This document shows positions 10,114-21,969 of a DNA stretch of 64,000 nucleotides, one piece after another. The position numbers and the translations under genes are program-made. This DNA comes from an uncultured Flavobacteriaceae bacterium (GTDB taxonomy: Bacteria; Bacteroidota; Bacteroidia; Flavobacteriales; Flavobacteriaceae): positions 1 through 64,000 of the forward strand of contig CAKZOO010000051.1 in assembly GCA_937136455.1 (NCBI GenBank), read 5' to 3'. Every line of letters starts with the position of its first letter. Position 1 is the first letter of the stretch. The notes beneath the pieces were generated by a model that searched no databases, was not told the DNA's origin, and was given only the letters and a program-made list of their open reading frames with translations.

Positions 10114-11778
10114 ATGTGTGGAATTACTTGTGCATTTGATCTGAAAGAATCGTCTGAGAAGCTCAGACCACAACTTTTAGAAATGTCTAAAAAGATTAGA
10201 CATAGAGGTCCTGATTGGAGTGGAATTTATTCTGATGAGAATGCAATATTGGCTCACGAACGATTGGCAATTGTCGATCCAGCTTCTGGAAAGCAGCCAT
10301 TGTTTAGTCCTGATGGAAAATTAGTCCTAGCGGCTAATGGTGAAATATACAATCATATGGAATTGAGAAAAGAATTTGAAGGTAATTATCAGTTTCAAAC
10401 TCATTCTGATTGTGAAGTAATTCTTGCTTTATATCAAAAATATGGTAAAAACTTCATCGATAAGATGAATGGTATCTTTGGTTTTGCTATTTTTGACAGC
10501 GAAAAAGATGAATATTTCATCGCCAGAGATCATATGGGTATTATTCCACTTTATATGGGGTGGGATATTAACGGTACCTTTTATGTGTCTTCAGAGTTAA
10601 AAGCTCTTGAAGGTTATTGTACAAAAATAGAATTGTTTCCTCCAGGACATTACTTACACTCATCAACCGGAGAGTTAGTGAGATGGTATGAAAGAGATTG
10701 GATGGACTTCGAAGCGGTTAAAGAAAACCAAACCAGTATTGAAGAGGTGCGTCAAGCCCTTGAAGATGCTGTTCACAGACAGTTGATGTCTGATGTTCCT
10801 TACGGAGTGTTACTCTCAGGTGGTTTGGATTCTTCGGTTACTTCGGCAATTGCAAAGAAATATGCTCTTAAACGAGTTGAAAGTGGTGATACCTCCGATG
10901 CTTGGTGGCCCCAGCTGCATTCCTTTTCGGTAGGTTTAGAGGGTTCTCCCGATTTAGCTGCAGCTAGAAAAGTGGCAGACCACATCGGAACGGTTCACCA
11001 TGAAATTGTCTTCACAATTCAAGAAGGCTTAGATGCTATTAAAGATGTTATCTATAACCTAGAAACTTATGACATCACTACAGTAAGAGCATCAACTCCA
11101 ATGTATTTAATGGCTAGAGTGATTAAATCAATGGGAATCAAAATGGTTCTTTCAGGTGAAGGTGCAGATGAATTATTTGGAGGATATTTATACTTCCACA
11201 AGGCTCCTTCAGCAAAAGATTTTCACGAAGAAACAGTGCGTAAACTCGACAAACTTCATATGTATGATTGTTTAAGAGCTAACAAATCACTTGCGGCTTG
11301 GGGAATTGAAGGAAGAGTTCCATTTTTAGACAAAGAATTCATGGATGTGGCTATGAGAATCAATCCACAGGATAAAATGATCAATGGAGAGCGCATGGAA
11401 AAATGGGTGGTTCGTAAGGCATTCGAATCCTATTTACCAGAGAGTGTTGCTTGGAGACAAAAAGAACAATTCTCCGATGGAGTTGGATATTCTTGGATCG
11501 ATACGCTTAAAGAGTTAGTGAATACAGAAGTTAGTGACGAACAATTAGCAAACGCAAAATATCGATTCCCAGTACAAACACCGACTTCAAAAGAAGAGTT
11601 CTACTACCGTTCGATTTTTGAAGAGCATTTTCCTTCAGATGCTGCTGCTTTATGTGTGCCATCGGTACCTTCAGTAGCTTGTAGTACTCCTATTGCATTG
11701 GAATGGGATGAAGCATTTAAGAATATGAATGATCCTTCTGGTAGAGCAGTGGCAAACGTTCACGCAGAAGCATACTAA
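10114..11778 (+). CDS. asnB: Asparagine synthase (glutamine-hydrolysing)
   Basis: Makes asparagine from aspartate, ATP and glutamine in the cytoplasm. It has 554 residues, like E. coli AsnB. The N-terminal class II glutaminase starts with the nucleophile Cys2 exposed after Met removal (MCGITCAFD) and carries RHRGPD and NGEIYNH. The synthetase domain has the ATP pyrophosphatase loop SGGLDSS at 235-241 and the LSGEGADELFGGY segment. It is monocistronic, with its own promoter and a strong terminator before gyrB. Confidence 0.97.
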   Translation: MCGITCAFDLKESSEKLRPQLLEMSKKIRHRGPDWSGIYSDENAILAHERLAIVDPASGKQPLFSPDGKLVLAANGEIYNHMELRKEFEGNYQFQTHSDCEVILALYQKYGKNFIDKMNGIFGFAIFDSEKDEYFIARDHMGIIPLYMGWDINGTFYVSSELKALEGYCTKIELFPPGHYLHSSTGELVRWYERDWMDFEAVKENQTSIEEVRQALEDAVHRQLMSDVPYGVLLSGGLDSSVTSAIAKKYALKRVESGDTSDAWWPQLHSFSVGLEGSPDLAAARKVADHIGTVHHEIVFTIQEGLDAIKDVIYNLETYDITTVRASTPMYLMARVIKSMGIKMVLSGEGADELFGGYLYFHKAPSAKDFHEETVRKLDKLHMYDCLRANKSLAAWGIEGRVPFLDKEFMDVAMRINPQDKMINGERMEKWVVRKAFESYLPESVAWRQKEQFSDGVGYSWIDTLKELVNTEVSDEQLANAKYRFPVQTPTSKEEFYYRSIFEEHFPSDAAALCVPSVPSVACSTPIALEWDEAFKNMNDPSGRAVANVHAEAY

Positions 11779-11799
11779 CTACATTAGATACTATGTGAT

Positions 11800-11836
11800 A
11801 ACTTCAGTTGTTTTTTAAATAACTGAAGTTTTTTTT
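11800..11836 (+). terminator. Rho-independent terminator of asnB
   Basis: A perfect ten-base inverted repeat (AACTTCAGTT / AACTGAAGTT) with an 11-base loop, followed by a run of eight T. Confidence 0.85.
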
Positions 11837-11885
11837 GTTCACAATTTCTGTTGATAACTTAAGAGTTCAAAGTCCATCTAAACTC

Positions 11886-11914
11886 TTGATTTAAGGGGCT
11901 AATCCTTATATTTG
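11886..11914 (+). promoter_or_regulatory. Bacteroidota-type promoter of gyrB
   Basis: TTG at 11886-11888, an 18-base spacer, and a perfect TAnnTTTG match (TATATTTG) at 11907-11914, 37 bases before the gyrB start. Confidence 0.7.
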
Positions 11915-11927
11915 TTTGTTAAGGTAA

Positions 11928-13895
<1,968 letters not shown>

Positions 13896-13920
13896 TAATA
13901 ATTTTTAAAAACACATATAA

Positions 13921-14847
13921 ATGAAAGTTACAGTTGTTGGTGCTGGTGCAGTCGGAGCGAGCTGTGCAGAGTACATCGCCATCAAAGATTTTGCTTCAGA
14001 AGTCGTTTTAGTCGACATTAAGGAAGGTTATGCAGAAGGTAAAGCTATGGATTTGATGCAAACCGCATCTTTAAATGGTTTTGACACAAAAATTACAGGA
14101 ACTACAGGAGATTATTCTAAAACTGCTGGTAGTAATATTGCTGTAATTACTTCTGGTATTCCAAGAAAACCAGGGATGACTCGTGAAGAATTAATCGGAA
14201 TTAATGCTGGAATTGTTAAAACAGTTGCTGAAAACTTAGTTCAACACTCACCTGATGTGATTCTTATTGTTGTGAGTAATCCTATGGATACCATGACATA
14301 TTTGGCACATAAAGTGTTAGATCTTCCTAAAAACAAGATCATCGGTATGGGTGGTGCTTTGGATTCTGCACGTTTCAAATATCGTTTAGCGGAAGCTTTA
14401 GAGGCTCCGATTTCTGACGTTGATGGAATGGTTATTGGAGGTCACTCGGATACAGGAATGGTTCCATTAACTCGTTTAGCGACTCGTAATTCTGTAAATG
14501 TATCTGAGTTCTTATCTCAAGAACGCATCGATCAAGTAGCAGAAGAAACTAAAGTGGGCGGCGCAACGCTTACGAAACTTTTAGGAACTTCAGCTTGGTA
14601 TGCACCTGGTGCTGCCGTATCTGGTCTTGTTCAGGCTATCGCTTGCGATCTAAAGAAAGTTTATCCATGTTCAACACTTCTTTCTGGAGAGTATGGATTG
14701 GATGATATTTGTATCGGAGTACCTGTAGTTTTAGGTAAAAACGGTATCGAAAAAATCCTTGAGATCGAATTGACTGATGCTGAAAAAGCGAAGATGCAAG
14801 AAAGCGCTGCTGGAGTAAGAAAAGTCAATGAACTTTTAGATGTTTAG
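13921..14847 (+). CDS. mdh: Malate dehydrogenase
   Basis: NAD-dependent oxidation of malate to oxaloacetate in the TCA cycle. It has 308 residues, the LDH-like bacterial form. The Rossmann dinucleotide loop GAGAVGASCAEY is at residues 7-18. The substrate arginine loop is SGIPRKPGMTREEL, the NAD-site motif VSNPMDTMTY, and the catalytic His lies in IGGHSDTGMVPL. It sits directly behind gyrB and ends at a strong terminator. Confidence 0.97.
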   Translation: MKVTVVGAGAVGASCAEYIAIKDFASEVVLVDIKEGYAEGKAMDLMQTASLNGFDTKITGTTGDYSKTAGSNIAVITSGIPRKPGMTREELIGINAGIVKTVAENLVQHSPDVILIVVSNPMDTMTYLAHKVLDLPKNKIIGMGGALDSARFKYRLAEALEAPISDVDGMVIGGHSDTGMVPLTRLATRNSVNVSEFLSQERIDQVAEETKVGGATLTKLLGTSAWYAPGAAVSGLVQAIACDLKKVYPCSTLLSGEYGLDDICIGVPVVLGKNGIEKILEIELTDAEKAKMQESAAGVRKVNELLDV

Positions 14848-14875
14848 TCTAAAAATTCAAATACTATAATTAAAG

Positions 14876-14906
14876 CGTCCGCTATCGAATAGCGGATGTT
14901 TTTTTT
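14876..14906 (+). terminator. Rho-independent terminator of the gyrB-mdh transcript
   Basis: A ten-base-pair stem with one G-T pair (CGTCCGCTAT / ATAGCGGATG), a three-base loop, and a T run ending at 14906. Confidence 0.88.
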
Positions 14907-14920
14907 AGACTTAAATAATA

Positions 14921-14951
14921 TTGCTAGTTCTCTATGGAAATGATATATTTG
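14921..14951 (+). promoter_or_regulatory. Bacteroidota-type promoter of secDF
   Basis: TTG at 14921-14923, a 20-base spacer, and a perfect TATATTTG at 14944-14951, 37 bases before the secDF start. Confidence 0.68.
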
Positions 14952-14988
14952 CTGGCAATTCAAAAAATTATAATAAACAACTGAACCA

Positions 14989-17946
14989 ATGCAAAGTAAA
15001 GGACTAATTAAACTTTTTGCTTTTTTGTTTGGGATAGTGAGTATCTACCAACTATCCTACACATTTATTTCTTCAAATGTAGAGCAGAAAGCTGCTGAAT
15101 TTGCTGTTAGCAAAATTTCATCGAATGAAGAGGATTATATCTCTAAGAGAGAAGCTTTGGAATTAACGTATCTTGATTCTATAGGTAATCGTTCCATTTT
15201 GGGATATACGAGCTATAAAGATGCTAAAAGCAAAGAGCTCAACAAAGGTCTTGACCTTAAAGGGGGTATTAACGTAACACTCCAAATTTCTGTAAAAGAT
15301 ATTTTAAAAGGTCTTGCCAATAACACTAAAAATCCTGTGTTCAATCAGGCTTTAGCAGATGCTGATACAGCATCTAAAAACTCAGATGACACTTATTTAA
15401 ACTTATTCTTTGACGCATTTGATGCCATCAGTGGAGACACTAATCTTTCTGATCCATCAATTTTTGCAAACAAAGCTTTGAGCGAGGAAATCAATTTCCA
15501 AATGACTGACGATGAAGTAAAACCAATCATCAGTAGAAAAATTGACCAATCGATCATTTCTGCATTTGAAGTATTAAGAGAGCGTATCGATGGTTTTGGG
15601 GTAACTCAACCGAATATTCAAAGAGAAGGTACCTCGGGAAGAATCCTTGTAGAACTTCCAGGTGCTAAAGATATTACAAGAGCTCAAGAATTACTTTCTT
15701 CTACTGCTCAACTAGAGTTTTGGGAAACCTATCAGCCACAATCACAGGCATTGAATAACTTTATTGTCAGTGCGAATGAAGAATTAAAATCCATTGTTGG
15801 AACTGAAGATGCTACTGCTGAAGCGAAGCCTGAATCTGAAATTGATTCTCTTTTATCGGATGTAGCTCAGGATTCATTAGATCTTGCAAGTCAAGTAAAT
15901 CCATTGTTGGATCTTATCCAAGGACAAGGAGTAGGGTATCAACTCTTTAGATTTGCAGCTAAGGATACTGCTAAAGTTGGATCTTATCTTAGAATGAACG
16001 CTGTTAAAAAGCTTCTTCCTAAAGAATTACAATACGTTAAATGGGCATGGGAACGTCCTGCTAAGAATTCAGAATTAGTTGGATTATACGCTCTTAAATC
16101 AAACAGAGACAATACACCTAGAATTAGTGGAGATGTTGTGAGTGATGCAAGAGATTCATTTGATCAGTACGGAAAACCTGCTGTATCGATGACGATGAAT
16201 ACAAAAGGAGCTAGAGAGTGGGAAGAACTCACTGGTGATGCTTTCAACAATCAAACAGGTATTGCAATTGTTTTAGACAATAAAGTATTTACCGCACCTG
16301 GAGTATCTTCAGGACCTATTTCTGGTGGTCGTTCAGAGATCACAGGAACCTTTACTGTAGATGAAACTAAAGATATCGCTAACGTACTTAGAGCTGGTAA
16401 ATTACCTGCTTCTGCAGAAATTATACAATCTGAAATCGTAGGACCTTCATTGGGTCAAGAAGCAATTGACAGTGGATTTAAATCTTTTGTGATTGCGATG
16501 ATACTCGTACTTTTATGGATGATTTTCTACTATGGAAAATCGGGTATCTTTTCAAACTTAGCATTGATTTTAAACATTATTCTCATCTTTGGGGTATTGG
16601 TAAGTTTAAATGCTGTATTAACACTACCAGGTATCGCTGGTATCGTTCTTACTATAGGTATGTCTGTGGATGCAAACGTACTGATCTATGAGCGTATTAA
16701 AGAAGAAATCGCCAAAGGTAAATCAAAATTACAAGCTGTTGAAGATGGATTTAGCAATGCTTTATCATCGATCTTAGATGCGAACATTACCACAGGTCTT
16801 ACGGCATTTATTCTCTTTATTTTTGGATCAGGTCCAATTAAAGGATTTGCTACTACCTTATTAATCGGTATCGCAACTTCATTATTTACTGCCATCTTTG
16901 TAACGCGTCTTTTAATTGAGAACCACTTAGAAGGTAAAAACAGAAGACTTGATTTCTCTACTTCATTAACTAAGAAGTTATTCCAAAATAATTCGATTGC
17001 TTTCTTAGCAAAACGCAAGATTGCATACGTGATCTCAGCAGTTTTAGTTGGAGTTGGATTAGTATCACTCTTTACTACTGGTTTACAAGAGGGAGTTGAT
17101 TTTATAGGAGGTCGTTCGTATCAAATTCGTTTTGAACACTCTGTAAGTGCTTCAGAAATTGCTTCAGAGCTCAATGATGTATTTGGATCAGGAACTAATG
17201 TAAAGACCTTTGGTGGAGCGAATCAAATTAAAGTGACGACTCCTTATAAAGTAGATGTTGAAGGAATCGAAGTTGATACTGAAATTCAACAAAAGTTATT
17301 TAGTAGTCTATCTTCATACCTACCTGAAGATGCTACCTATGAAAGCTTTATAACTGGAAGTGTACACCAAGGATTTGGAATATTACAATCAGTAAAAGTT
17401 GGACCAACAATTGCGGATGATATCAAAAACAATGCATTCTTAGCAATTATAGGATCTCTAGCAGTAGTGTTCTTGTATATTCTATTGCGCTTTAGAAAAT
17501 GGCAATTCTCTCTTGGAGCTGTAGTTGCTGTATTCCACGATGTTTTATTTGTTCTTGGTATCTTCTCTTTAACTGGTAAATTAATGCCATTTAATATGGA
17601 GATAGATCAAGCATTTATCGCAGCGATTCTAACGGTTATTGGTTATTCGCTTAACGATACCGTGGTTGTATTCGATAGAATCCGTGAGGTGGTAGGTCTT
17701 AATGGCTGGAAAGGTGGTCAACACGTGGATGAAGCATTAAACTCTACCCTAAGCCGTACCTTAAACACTTCTCTTACTACATTGGTAGTACTTATCGCTA
17801 TCTTTATCTTCGGAGGAGAATCTCTAAGAGGATTTATGTTTGCGATGATCGTAGGGGTTGTAGTAGGTACCTATTCATCATTATTTATCGCAACACCAGT
17901 AATGTTCGATTTCTTAAAGAAGAAACTAACTGATGGTAAAAAATAA
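14989..17946 (+). CDS. secDF: Fused protein translocase subunit SecDF
   Basis: Proton-driven inner-membrane accessory of the Sec translocon, with SecD and SecF fused in one 985-residue chain as is usual in Bacteroidota. The SecD half has the first membrane segment, DLKGGINVTL, the large periplasmic domain (VLRERIDGFGVTQPNIQ) and a six-helix bundle with GMSVDANVLIYERIKEE. The SecF half begins around residue 665, has a GGRSYQIRFE periplasmic start, and shows SLNDTVVVFDRIRE. A low-complexity acidic insert occupies about residues 270-300. Partner YajC is encoded far away at 59.45 kb. Own promoter and terminator. Confidence 0.97.
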   Translation: MQSKGLIKLFAFLFGIVSIYQLSYTFISSNVEQKAAEFAVSKISSNEEDYISKREALELTYLDSIGNRSILGYTSYKDAKSKELNKGLDLKGGINVTLQISVKDILKGLANNTKNPVFNQALADADTASKNSDDTYLNLFFDAFDAISGDTNLSDPSIFANKALSEEINFQMTDDEVKPIISRKIDQSIISAFEVLRERIDGFGVTQPNIQREGTSGRILVELPGAKDITRAQELLSSTAQLEFWETYQPQSQALNNFIVSANEELKSIVGTEDATAEAKPESEIDSLLSDVAQDSLDLASQVNPLLDLIQGQGVGYQLFRFAAKDTAKVGSYLRMNAVKKLLPKELQYVKWAWERPAKNSELVGLYALKSNRDNTPRISGDVVSDARDSFDQYGKPAVSMTMNTKGAREWEELTGDAFNNQTGIAIVLDNKVFTAPGVSSGPISGGRSEITGTFTVDETKDIANVLRAGKLPASAEIIQSEIVGPSLGQEAIDSGFKSFVIAMILVLLWMIFYYGKSGIFSNLALILNIILIFGVLVSLNAVLTLPGIAGIVLTIGMSVDANVLIYERIKEEIAKGKSKLQAVEDGFSNALSSILDANITTGLTAFILFIFGSGPIKGFATTLLIGIATSLFTAIFVTRLLIENHLEGKNRRLDFSTSLTKKLFQNNSIAFLAKRKIAYVISAVLVGVGLVSLFTTGLQEGVDFIGGRSYQIRFEHSVSASEIASELNDVFGSGTNVKTFGGANQIKVTTPYKVDVEGIEVDTEIQQKLFSSLSSYLPEDATYESFITGSVHQGFGILQSVKVGPTIADDIKNNAFLAIIGSLAVVFLYILLRFRKWQFSLGAVVAVFHDVLFVLGIFSLTGKLMPFNMEIDQAFIAAILTVIGYSLNDTVVVFDRIREVVGLNGWKGGQHVDEALNSTLSRTLNTSLTTLVVLIAIFIFGGESLRGFMFAMIVGVVVGTYSSLFIATPVMFDFLKKKLTDGKK

Positions 17947-17971
17947 GAATACCAATTCTTTATAACTTAAA

Positions 17972-17996
17972 AGGGTCAGCATTGCTGGCCCTTTTT
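17972..17996 (+). terminator. Rho-independent terminator of secDF
   Basis: A nine-base-pair stem (AGGGTCAGC / GCTGGCCCT, one T-G pair) with loop ATT, followed by five T. Confidence 0.85.
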
Positions 17997-18021
17997 ATTT
18001 GAAAAAAATGTGAGCTAAAGA

Positions 18022-19239
18022 TTAATGTAGTTGATATCTACTTCCATTCCCGTTTGCAATAAGTTCCATTATTAAATTGGCGGTTAATTTTACTTCTCTT
18101 TTATGAGAAACATATATGATCGCAGTGTGGTGTTGTTTTGCAATGGTATTGACCAGTTGCATAAATAATTCATTGGATTGTTGGTCTAATCCTGCAGTAG
18201 GCTCATCTAGAATGAGCAATTTTGGATTTTTTACCATTGCTCTGGCGGTCATCACAAGGCACTGCTCACCAATACTGAGATCGACAAAGTAAGTATCTTT
18301 TTTATCCCTCATTCCGATAATATCAATCCAATAAGAAACTAGTTGATCTTCTAATTTTGAAGGTTTGATATAGAGCCCTACGCTGTCTTTAATCCCTCCA
18401 ATAATCATTTCTTTAACTGTAAAATAACCCTTAAAGAATCCAGTCATAGAAGGCGTAAAATATCCGATGTGTTTTTTAATGTCCCAGATGCTCTCACCAG
18501 ATCCTTTCTTAAAGCCAAACAGGAAAATGTCTTGACCATAGGCTTTTGGATTTTCGCCTGTAATCATAGTAAGAAGTGAGGTTTTTCCGCTGCCGTTGGG
18601 TCCTCTTAATTCCCAAAATTCACCACTTTTAATAGTCCAATTAATATTGTTAAGAATCTTTTTATCTCCATAAGAAATCGTGATGTTCTTCATGTCGACT
18701 AGAACTTCTTCTACTGTAGCTGTGTGATGTTCTAGTACAGGAGTGAGATCTAAACTTTGTTCTTCTATCTCGTAGAGTTTTTTAAAATTTTCTATGGAAG
18801 CAACACTTTTAAATTGAGTGTCAAATGCACTGTAAAATTCACTGCAGTATTCTGGAATCCAATCTGCTCTATTGAGAATAAAAATCAAATTCACATCTTT
18901 TTGTCGATCCTCTAATAAGTGGATCAGCTCCCTTTGATTTTTAGTATCTAAATGGGAGAGGGGATTGTCTAATATAAGAGTATGAGGCTTTTGATCTAAA
19001 AGATAGTTGATGAATCGTATCTTTTGTTGTCCACTCGACATGGACTGTAAGCATTGACCGTAACGCTTTATAAAAGTCGTGTCATCGTGTATGGCCTCTT
19101 CATCCATAAAACGATCTAACTGCTTTTTATCGTATAGGTATAAGTGTTTGCTTAAAAGATCAAACTCTTGAATTATTCGATCGACTACCTTTGAGTAATT
19201 ACTTTGATTGTTAATGCCAATAACTAGGTGAAGAGACAT
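18022..19239 (-). CDS. ABC ATPase with degenerate first nucleotide-binding domain
   Basis: A soluble 405-residue protein with two ABC domains and no membrane segments, reminiscent of ModF-type proteins. The N-terminal domain (about 1-170) has no Walker A. It keeps a signature-like MSSGQQ, and its Walker B reads LILDNP, with the catalytic Glu replaced by Asn. The C-terminal domain is intact: GPNGSGKTS, signature LSIGEQ, LLILDEP and the switch His in YVSHK. The upstream lgt gene ends five bases away, so a missing 5' part is unlikely. It may be a regulatory or RNA/ribosome-linked ATPase; transport is unproved. It is probably the last gene of the folE-cysS-yidD-lgt run. Confidence 0.8.
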   Translation of the reverse strand: MSLHLVIGINNQSNYSKVVDRIIQEFDLLSKHLYLYDKKQLDRFMDEEAIHDDTTFIKRYGQCLQSMSSGQQKIRFINYLLDQKPHTLILDNPLSHLDTKNQRELIHLLEDRQKDVNLIFILNRADWIPEYCSEFYSAFDTQFKSVASIENFKKLYEIEEQSLDLTPVLEHHTATVEEVLVDMKNITISYGDKKILNNINWTIKSGEFWELRGPNGSGKTSLLTMITGENPKAYGQDIFLFGFKKGSGESIWDIKKHIGYFTPSMTGFFKGYFTVKEMIIGGIKDSVGLYIKPSKLEDQLVSYWIDIIGMRDKKDTYFVDLSIGEQCLVMTARAMVKNPKLLILDEPTAGLDQQSNELFMQLVNTIAKQHHTAIIYVSHKREVKLTANLIMELIANGNGSRYQLH

Positions 19240-19243
19240 CTAT

Positions 19244-20206
19244 TTAGCTCTTTTTAGCATTTTTCATAAAGTAAAGACCAATGAGAATAAAAGGAATACT
19301 CAGCCACTGTCCAGTAGAGAGCAGTCCTAGTGTTTCTTCAAATCCTCCCTGACTTTTCTTAACGAATTCTACAAAGAATCGAATGGTCCACAGGCATACA
19401 AAGAAGAGTCCAAATAAGAATCCAGGCTTGTTTTTGTATTCTGTTTTCCAATAGAGGTGATGAAGTACAAAAAAGAGTCCTAAGTATAAGATTCCTTCAT
19501 ATAATTGAGCAGGATGTCGATAGGGTATTGAATTTAATAAGTCGCTATAAGCTGGATCAGTTTCTAAAGCCTTGTAGGCATCATTGACAGATCGTTTACC
19601 TGTTAGTTGCATCAAACTAGAGAGCGATAAATCATCGTGATCTCTTAAAAATTTTGTAGCAAATAAGTAAGATTTATCGACTATTTTACCATTGATCTCA
19701 GAGTTGAAAAAGTTTCCTAGTCTAACTAGAAAGGCACCTAGAGAAATAGGAACTACAACTCGGTCGAGAAGCCATTTCATGCTGATTTTATGAGCCTTGT
19801 GTTTTTTGATGTAAAGCGATAATCCTATGAGGATCCCTATAGTAGCTCCATGACTTGCTAGACCTGCAAATCCTGTGAACTCATAACCGTCGATTAATCC
19901 AAATAGGGCAGATGAGGGGTTGGATCGAATTGGCAGAAGAATCTCTATTAAATGATTTTTGTAATAATCCCAATCGTAGAAAAAAACATGACCTAGACGA
20001 GCCCCTAACATTGTTGATAATACTGCGTAAACAAATAAGGAGTCTAAGAGTTCTAGAGGTTTTTTTTCAGCTAAAAATATTTTTTTGGTTAGGTACCATC
20101 CCATTCCAAAGGCAGTAATCCACAAAAGGTTGTAGTATTTTATTTGAAGGGCTCCAAGGGTAAATAAAGTGCCGTCAGGATTCCAGATAAAGCTTAAAAA
20201 TTCCAT
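19244..20206 (-). CDS. lgt: Prolipoprotein diacylglyceryl transferase
   Basis: Inner-membrane enzyme that transfers diacylglycerol from phosphatidylglycerol to the lipobox cysteine of prolipoproteins. It has 320 residues and about seven membrane segments. The Lgt signature RLGNFFNSEINGK carries the conserved Arg, Asn and Glu; HPAQLYEG and FFVEFVKKSQ follow. A ~45-residue soluble insert lies between the signature and HPAQLYEG, common in this phylum. It fits with the several lipoproteins seen in the window. It lies between yidD and the ABC ATPase in one direction. Confidence 0.96.
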   Translation of the reverse strand: MEFLSFIWNPDGTLFTLGALQIKYYNLLWITAFGMGWYLTKKIFLAEKKPLELLDSLFVYAVLSTMLGARLGHVFFYDWDYYKNHLIEILLPIRSNPSSALFGLIDGYEFTGFAGLASHGATIGILIGLSLYIKKHKAHKISMKWLLDRVVVPISLGAFLVRLGNFFNSEINGKIVDKSYLFATKFLRDHDDLSLSSLMQLTGKRSVNDAYKALETDPAYSDLLNSIPYRHPAQLYEGILYLGLFFVLHHLYWKTEYKNKPGFLFGLFFVCLWTIRFFVEFVKKSQGGFEETLGLLSTGQWLSIPFILIGLYFMKNAKKS

Positions 20207-20257
20207 TTAATTTATTTTTAGCTAATGTAATCAATTCAGCTTAGATGTGCATCTTTT

Positions 20258-20482
20258 TTAAGGAACAGGGTCATGTCCATGTCCTCCCCAGGGATGACAA
20301 CTAAAAATGCGCTTTAATGCCAAGAACCCTCCTTTGAACAATCCGTGTTTTTGAAGAGCTTCCACCGTATATTGAGAGCAGGTTGGAGAGTATCTACAGC
20401 TCGCAGGAGTGAGTGGAGAAATCAATAGTTGATAGAGTCTCGTCAGTAGGACAAAGGGTGCTATTAGAATTTTCTTAAGCAC
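20258..20482 (-). CDS. yidD: Membrane protein insertion efficiency factor YidD
   Basis: Small membrane-associated protein of 74 residues that helps YidC-dependent membrane insertion. The hallmark [11 protein letters not shown] is at residues 28-38 and the C-terminal [13 protein letters not shown] follows, with an amphipathic N-terminal helix. It is two bases from cysS and 51 bases from lgt. It is separated here from rnpA/yidC, its usual partners in many bacteria. Confidence 0.95.
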   Translation of the reverse strand: MLKKILIAPFVLLTRLYQLLISPLTPASCRYSPTCSQYTVEALQKHGLFKGGFLALKRIFSCHPWGGHGHDPVP

Positions 20483-20484
20483 GA

Positions 20485-21963
20485 TTATTGAATTGTGAAA
20501 CTTGTACCTTCTTTGCCGTCTTTAAGTACAATGCCTAGTTTTGCTAATTGATCTCTAATTTGATCTGAAGTTGCAAAGTCCTTGTTGATTCTTGCTTTAT
20601 TTCTGAGTTCGATGAGTAATTCAACTAGTTCAGGTAATTTTGAGGAGCTACTTTCCTGGGTTTGATTCAAAAGTCCTAAAACCTCAAAAATGAACCCATT
20701 AAAAGTTTTTTTGAAATTTTCTAAATCTTCTGAATTGAGCTGTTCTTTTCCATCCTTCATCAGATTGATTTGTTTGACAGCTTCAAAAAGATTTGCAATC
20801 AAAATTGGGGTGTTAAAGTCATCGTTCATGGCATCAAAACACTTTTGTGTCCATGATGAAACATCCCAAGAACTTTGAGCTTCAGCAGATAGTTTATCGA
20901 TATTGCTGACAGCTTCCATAAGCTTGTTGTAGCCCTTTTCAGATGCTAAAACAGCCTCATCACTAATATCTAAGATACTCGCATAATGTGCTTGCATCAT
21001 AAAAAAGCGAATTACCATTGGTGAAAATGCCTTTGATAGCTTGTCGTTATCTCCGCTAAAAATTTCTCCTGGTAAAATATTATTACCTGTAGATTTTGCC
21101 ATTTTTCTACCGTTGAGAGTTAACATATTGGCATGCAACCAATAGTTGACAGGAGAACTTCCGTTACAAGCTTCCGCCTGAGCGATCTCACATTCGTGAT
21201 GTGGAAATTTTAAGTCCATTCCACCTCCGTGAATATCAAAAGATTCACCTAAGTATTTGGTGCTCATTGCGGTACATTCTAAATGCCATCCCGGAAATCC
21301 CTCACTCCAAGGAGAAGGCCATCTCATAATGTGCTGTGGCTCCGCTTTTTTCCAAAGAGCAAAATCCTGGGGATTTTTCTTTTCACTTTGACCCGCTAAT
21401 TCTCTAGTGTTAGCAATCATGTCCTCGAGCTTTCTGCCGCTTAATTTGCCGTAAGAGTGTTCTTGATTAAATTTTGGAACATCAAAATAAACAGAACCAT
21501 TGATTTCATAGGCAAAGCCCTTATCAATGATTTCTTTAATAATTTCAATTTGCTCTACAATATGACCAGTAGCAGTTGGTTCAATACTTGGAGGAATCAT
21601 ATTGAATTGGTCTAAGATCTTGTGAAAATCGACCGTGTATTGTTGAACCACTTCCATAGGTTCCAATTGTTCAAGTCTCGCTTTCTTTGAAATCTTATCT
21701 TCACCGCTTTCTGCATCGTTTTCCAAATGTCCAGCGTCAGTGATATTTCTAACATAACGAACCTTATACCCCAAAAACTTTAAATACCTGTATATCATAT
21801 CAAATGACATAAAGGTTCTACAATTCCCCAAGTGAACATTAGAATAAACCGTAGGTCCACACACATACATTCCGATATGTCCAGGATTTATAGGTTTAAA
21901 TTCTTCTTTTACTTTAGAAAGCGAATTGTATAAACGCAAGTTCTGAGACTCGTATAAGGCCAT
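20485..21963 (-). CDS. cysS: Cysteine-tRNA ligase
   Basis: Class I aminoacyl-tRNA synthetase charging tRNA-Cys, 492 residues. The HIGH element is HLGN in [15 protein letters not shown], with the first zinc Cys in MYVCGPTVY. The other zinc ligands appear in WHLECTAMS and HHECEIAQ, and the KMSKS loop reads KMAKS. The DALR-type and C-terminal domains (residues ~350-492) are complete. It lies six bases downstream of folE and two bases before yidD, so it is translated from the folE transcript. Confidence 0.97.
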   Translation of the reverse strand: MALYESQNLRLYNSLSKVKEEFKPINPGHIGMYVCGPTVYSNVHLGNCRTFMSFDMIYRYLKFLGYKVRYVRNITDAGHLENDAESGEDKISKKARLEQLEPMEVVQQYTVDFHKILDQFNMIPPSIEPTATGHIVEQIEIIKEIIDKGFAYEINGSVYFDVPKFNQEHSYGKLSGRKLEDMIANTRELAGQSEKKNPQDFALWKKAEPQHIMRWPSPWSEGFPGWHLECTAMSTKYLGESFDIHGGGMDLKFPHHECEIAQAEACNGSSPVNYWLHANMLTLNGRKMAKSTGNNILPGEIFSGDNDKLSKAFSPMVIRFFMMQAHYASILDISDEAVLASEKGYNKLMEAVSNIDKLSAEAQSSWDVSSWTQKCFDAMNDDFNTPILIANLFEAVKQINLMKDGKEQLNSEDLENFKKTFNGFIFEVLGLLNQTQESSSSKLPELVELLIELRNKARINKDFATSDQIRDQLAKLGIVLKDGKEGTSFTIQ

Positions 21964-21969
21964 GAAATC

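Noticed and set aside
19912..20118. Plus-strand frame inside lgt
   Set aside because: Antisense to the well-identified lgt membrane helices, without promoter or family resemblance.
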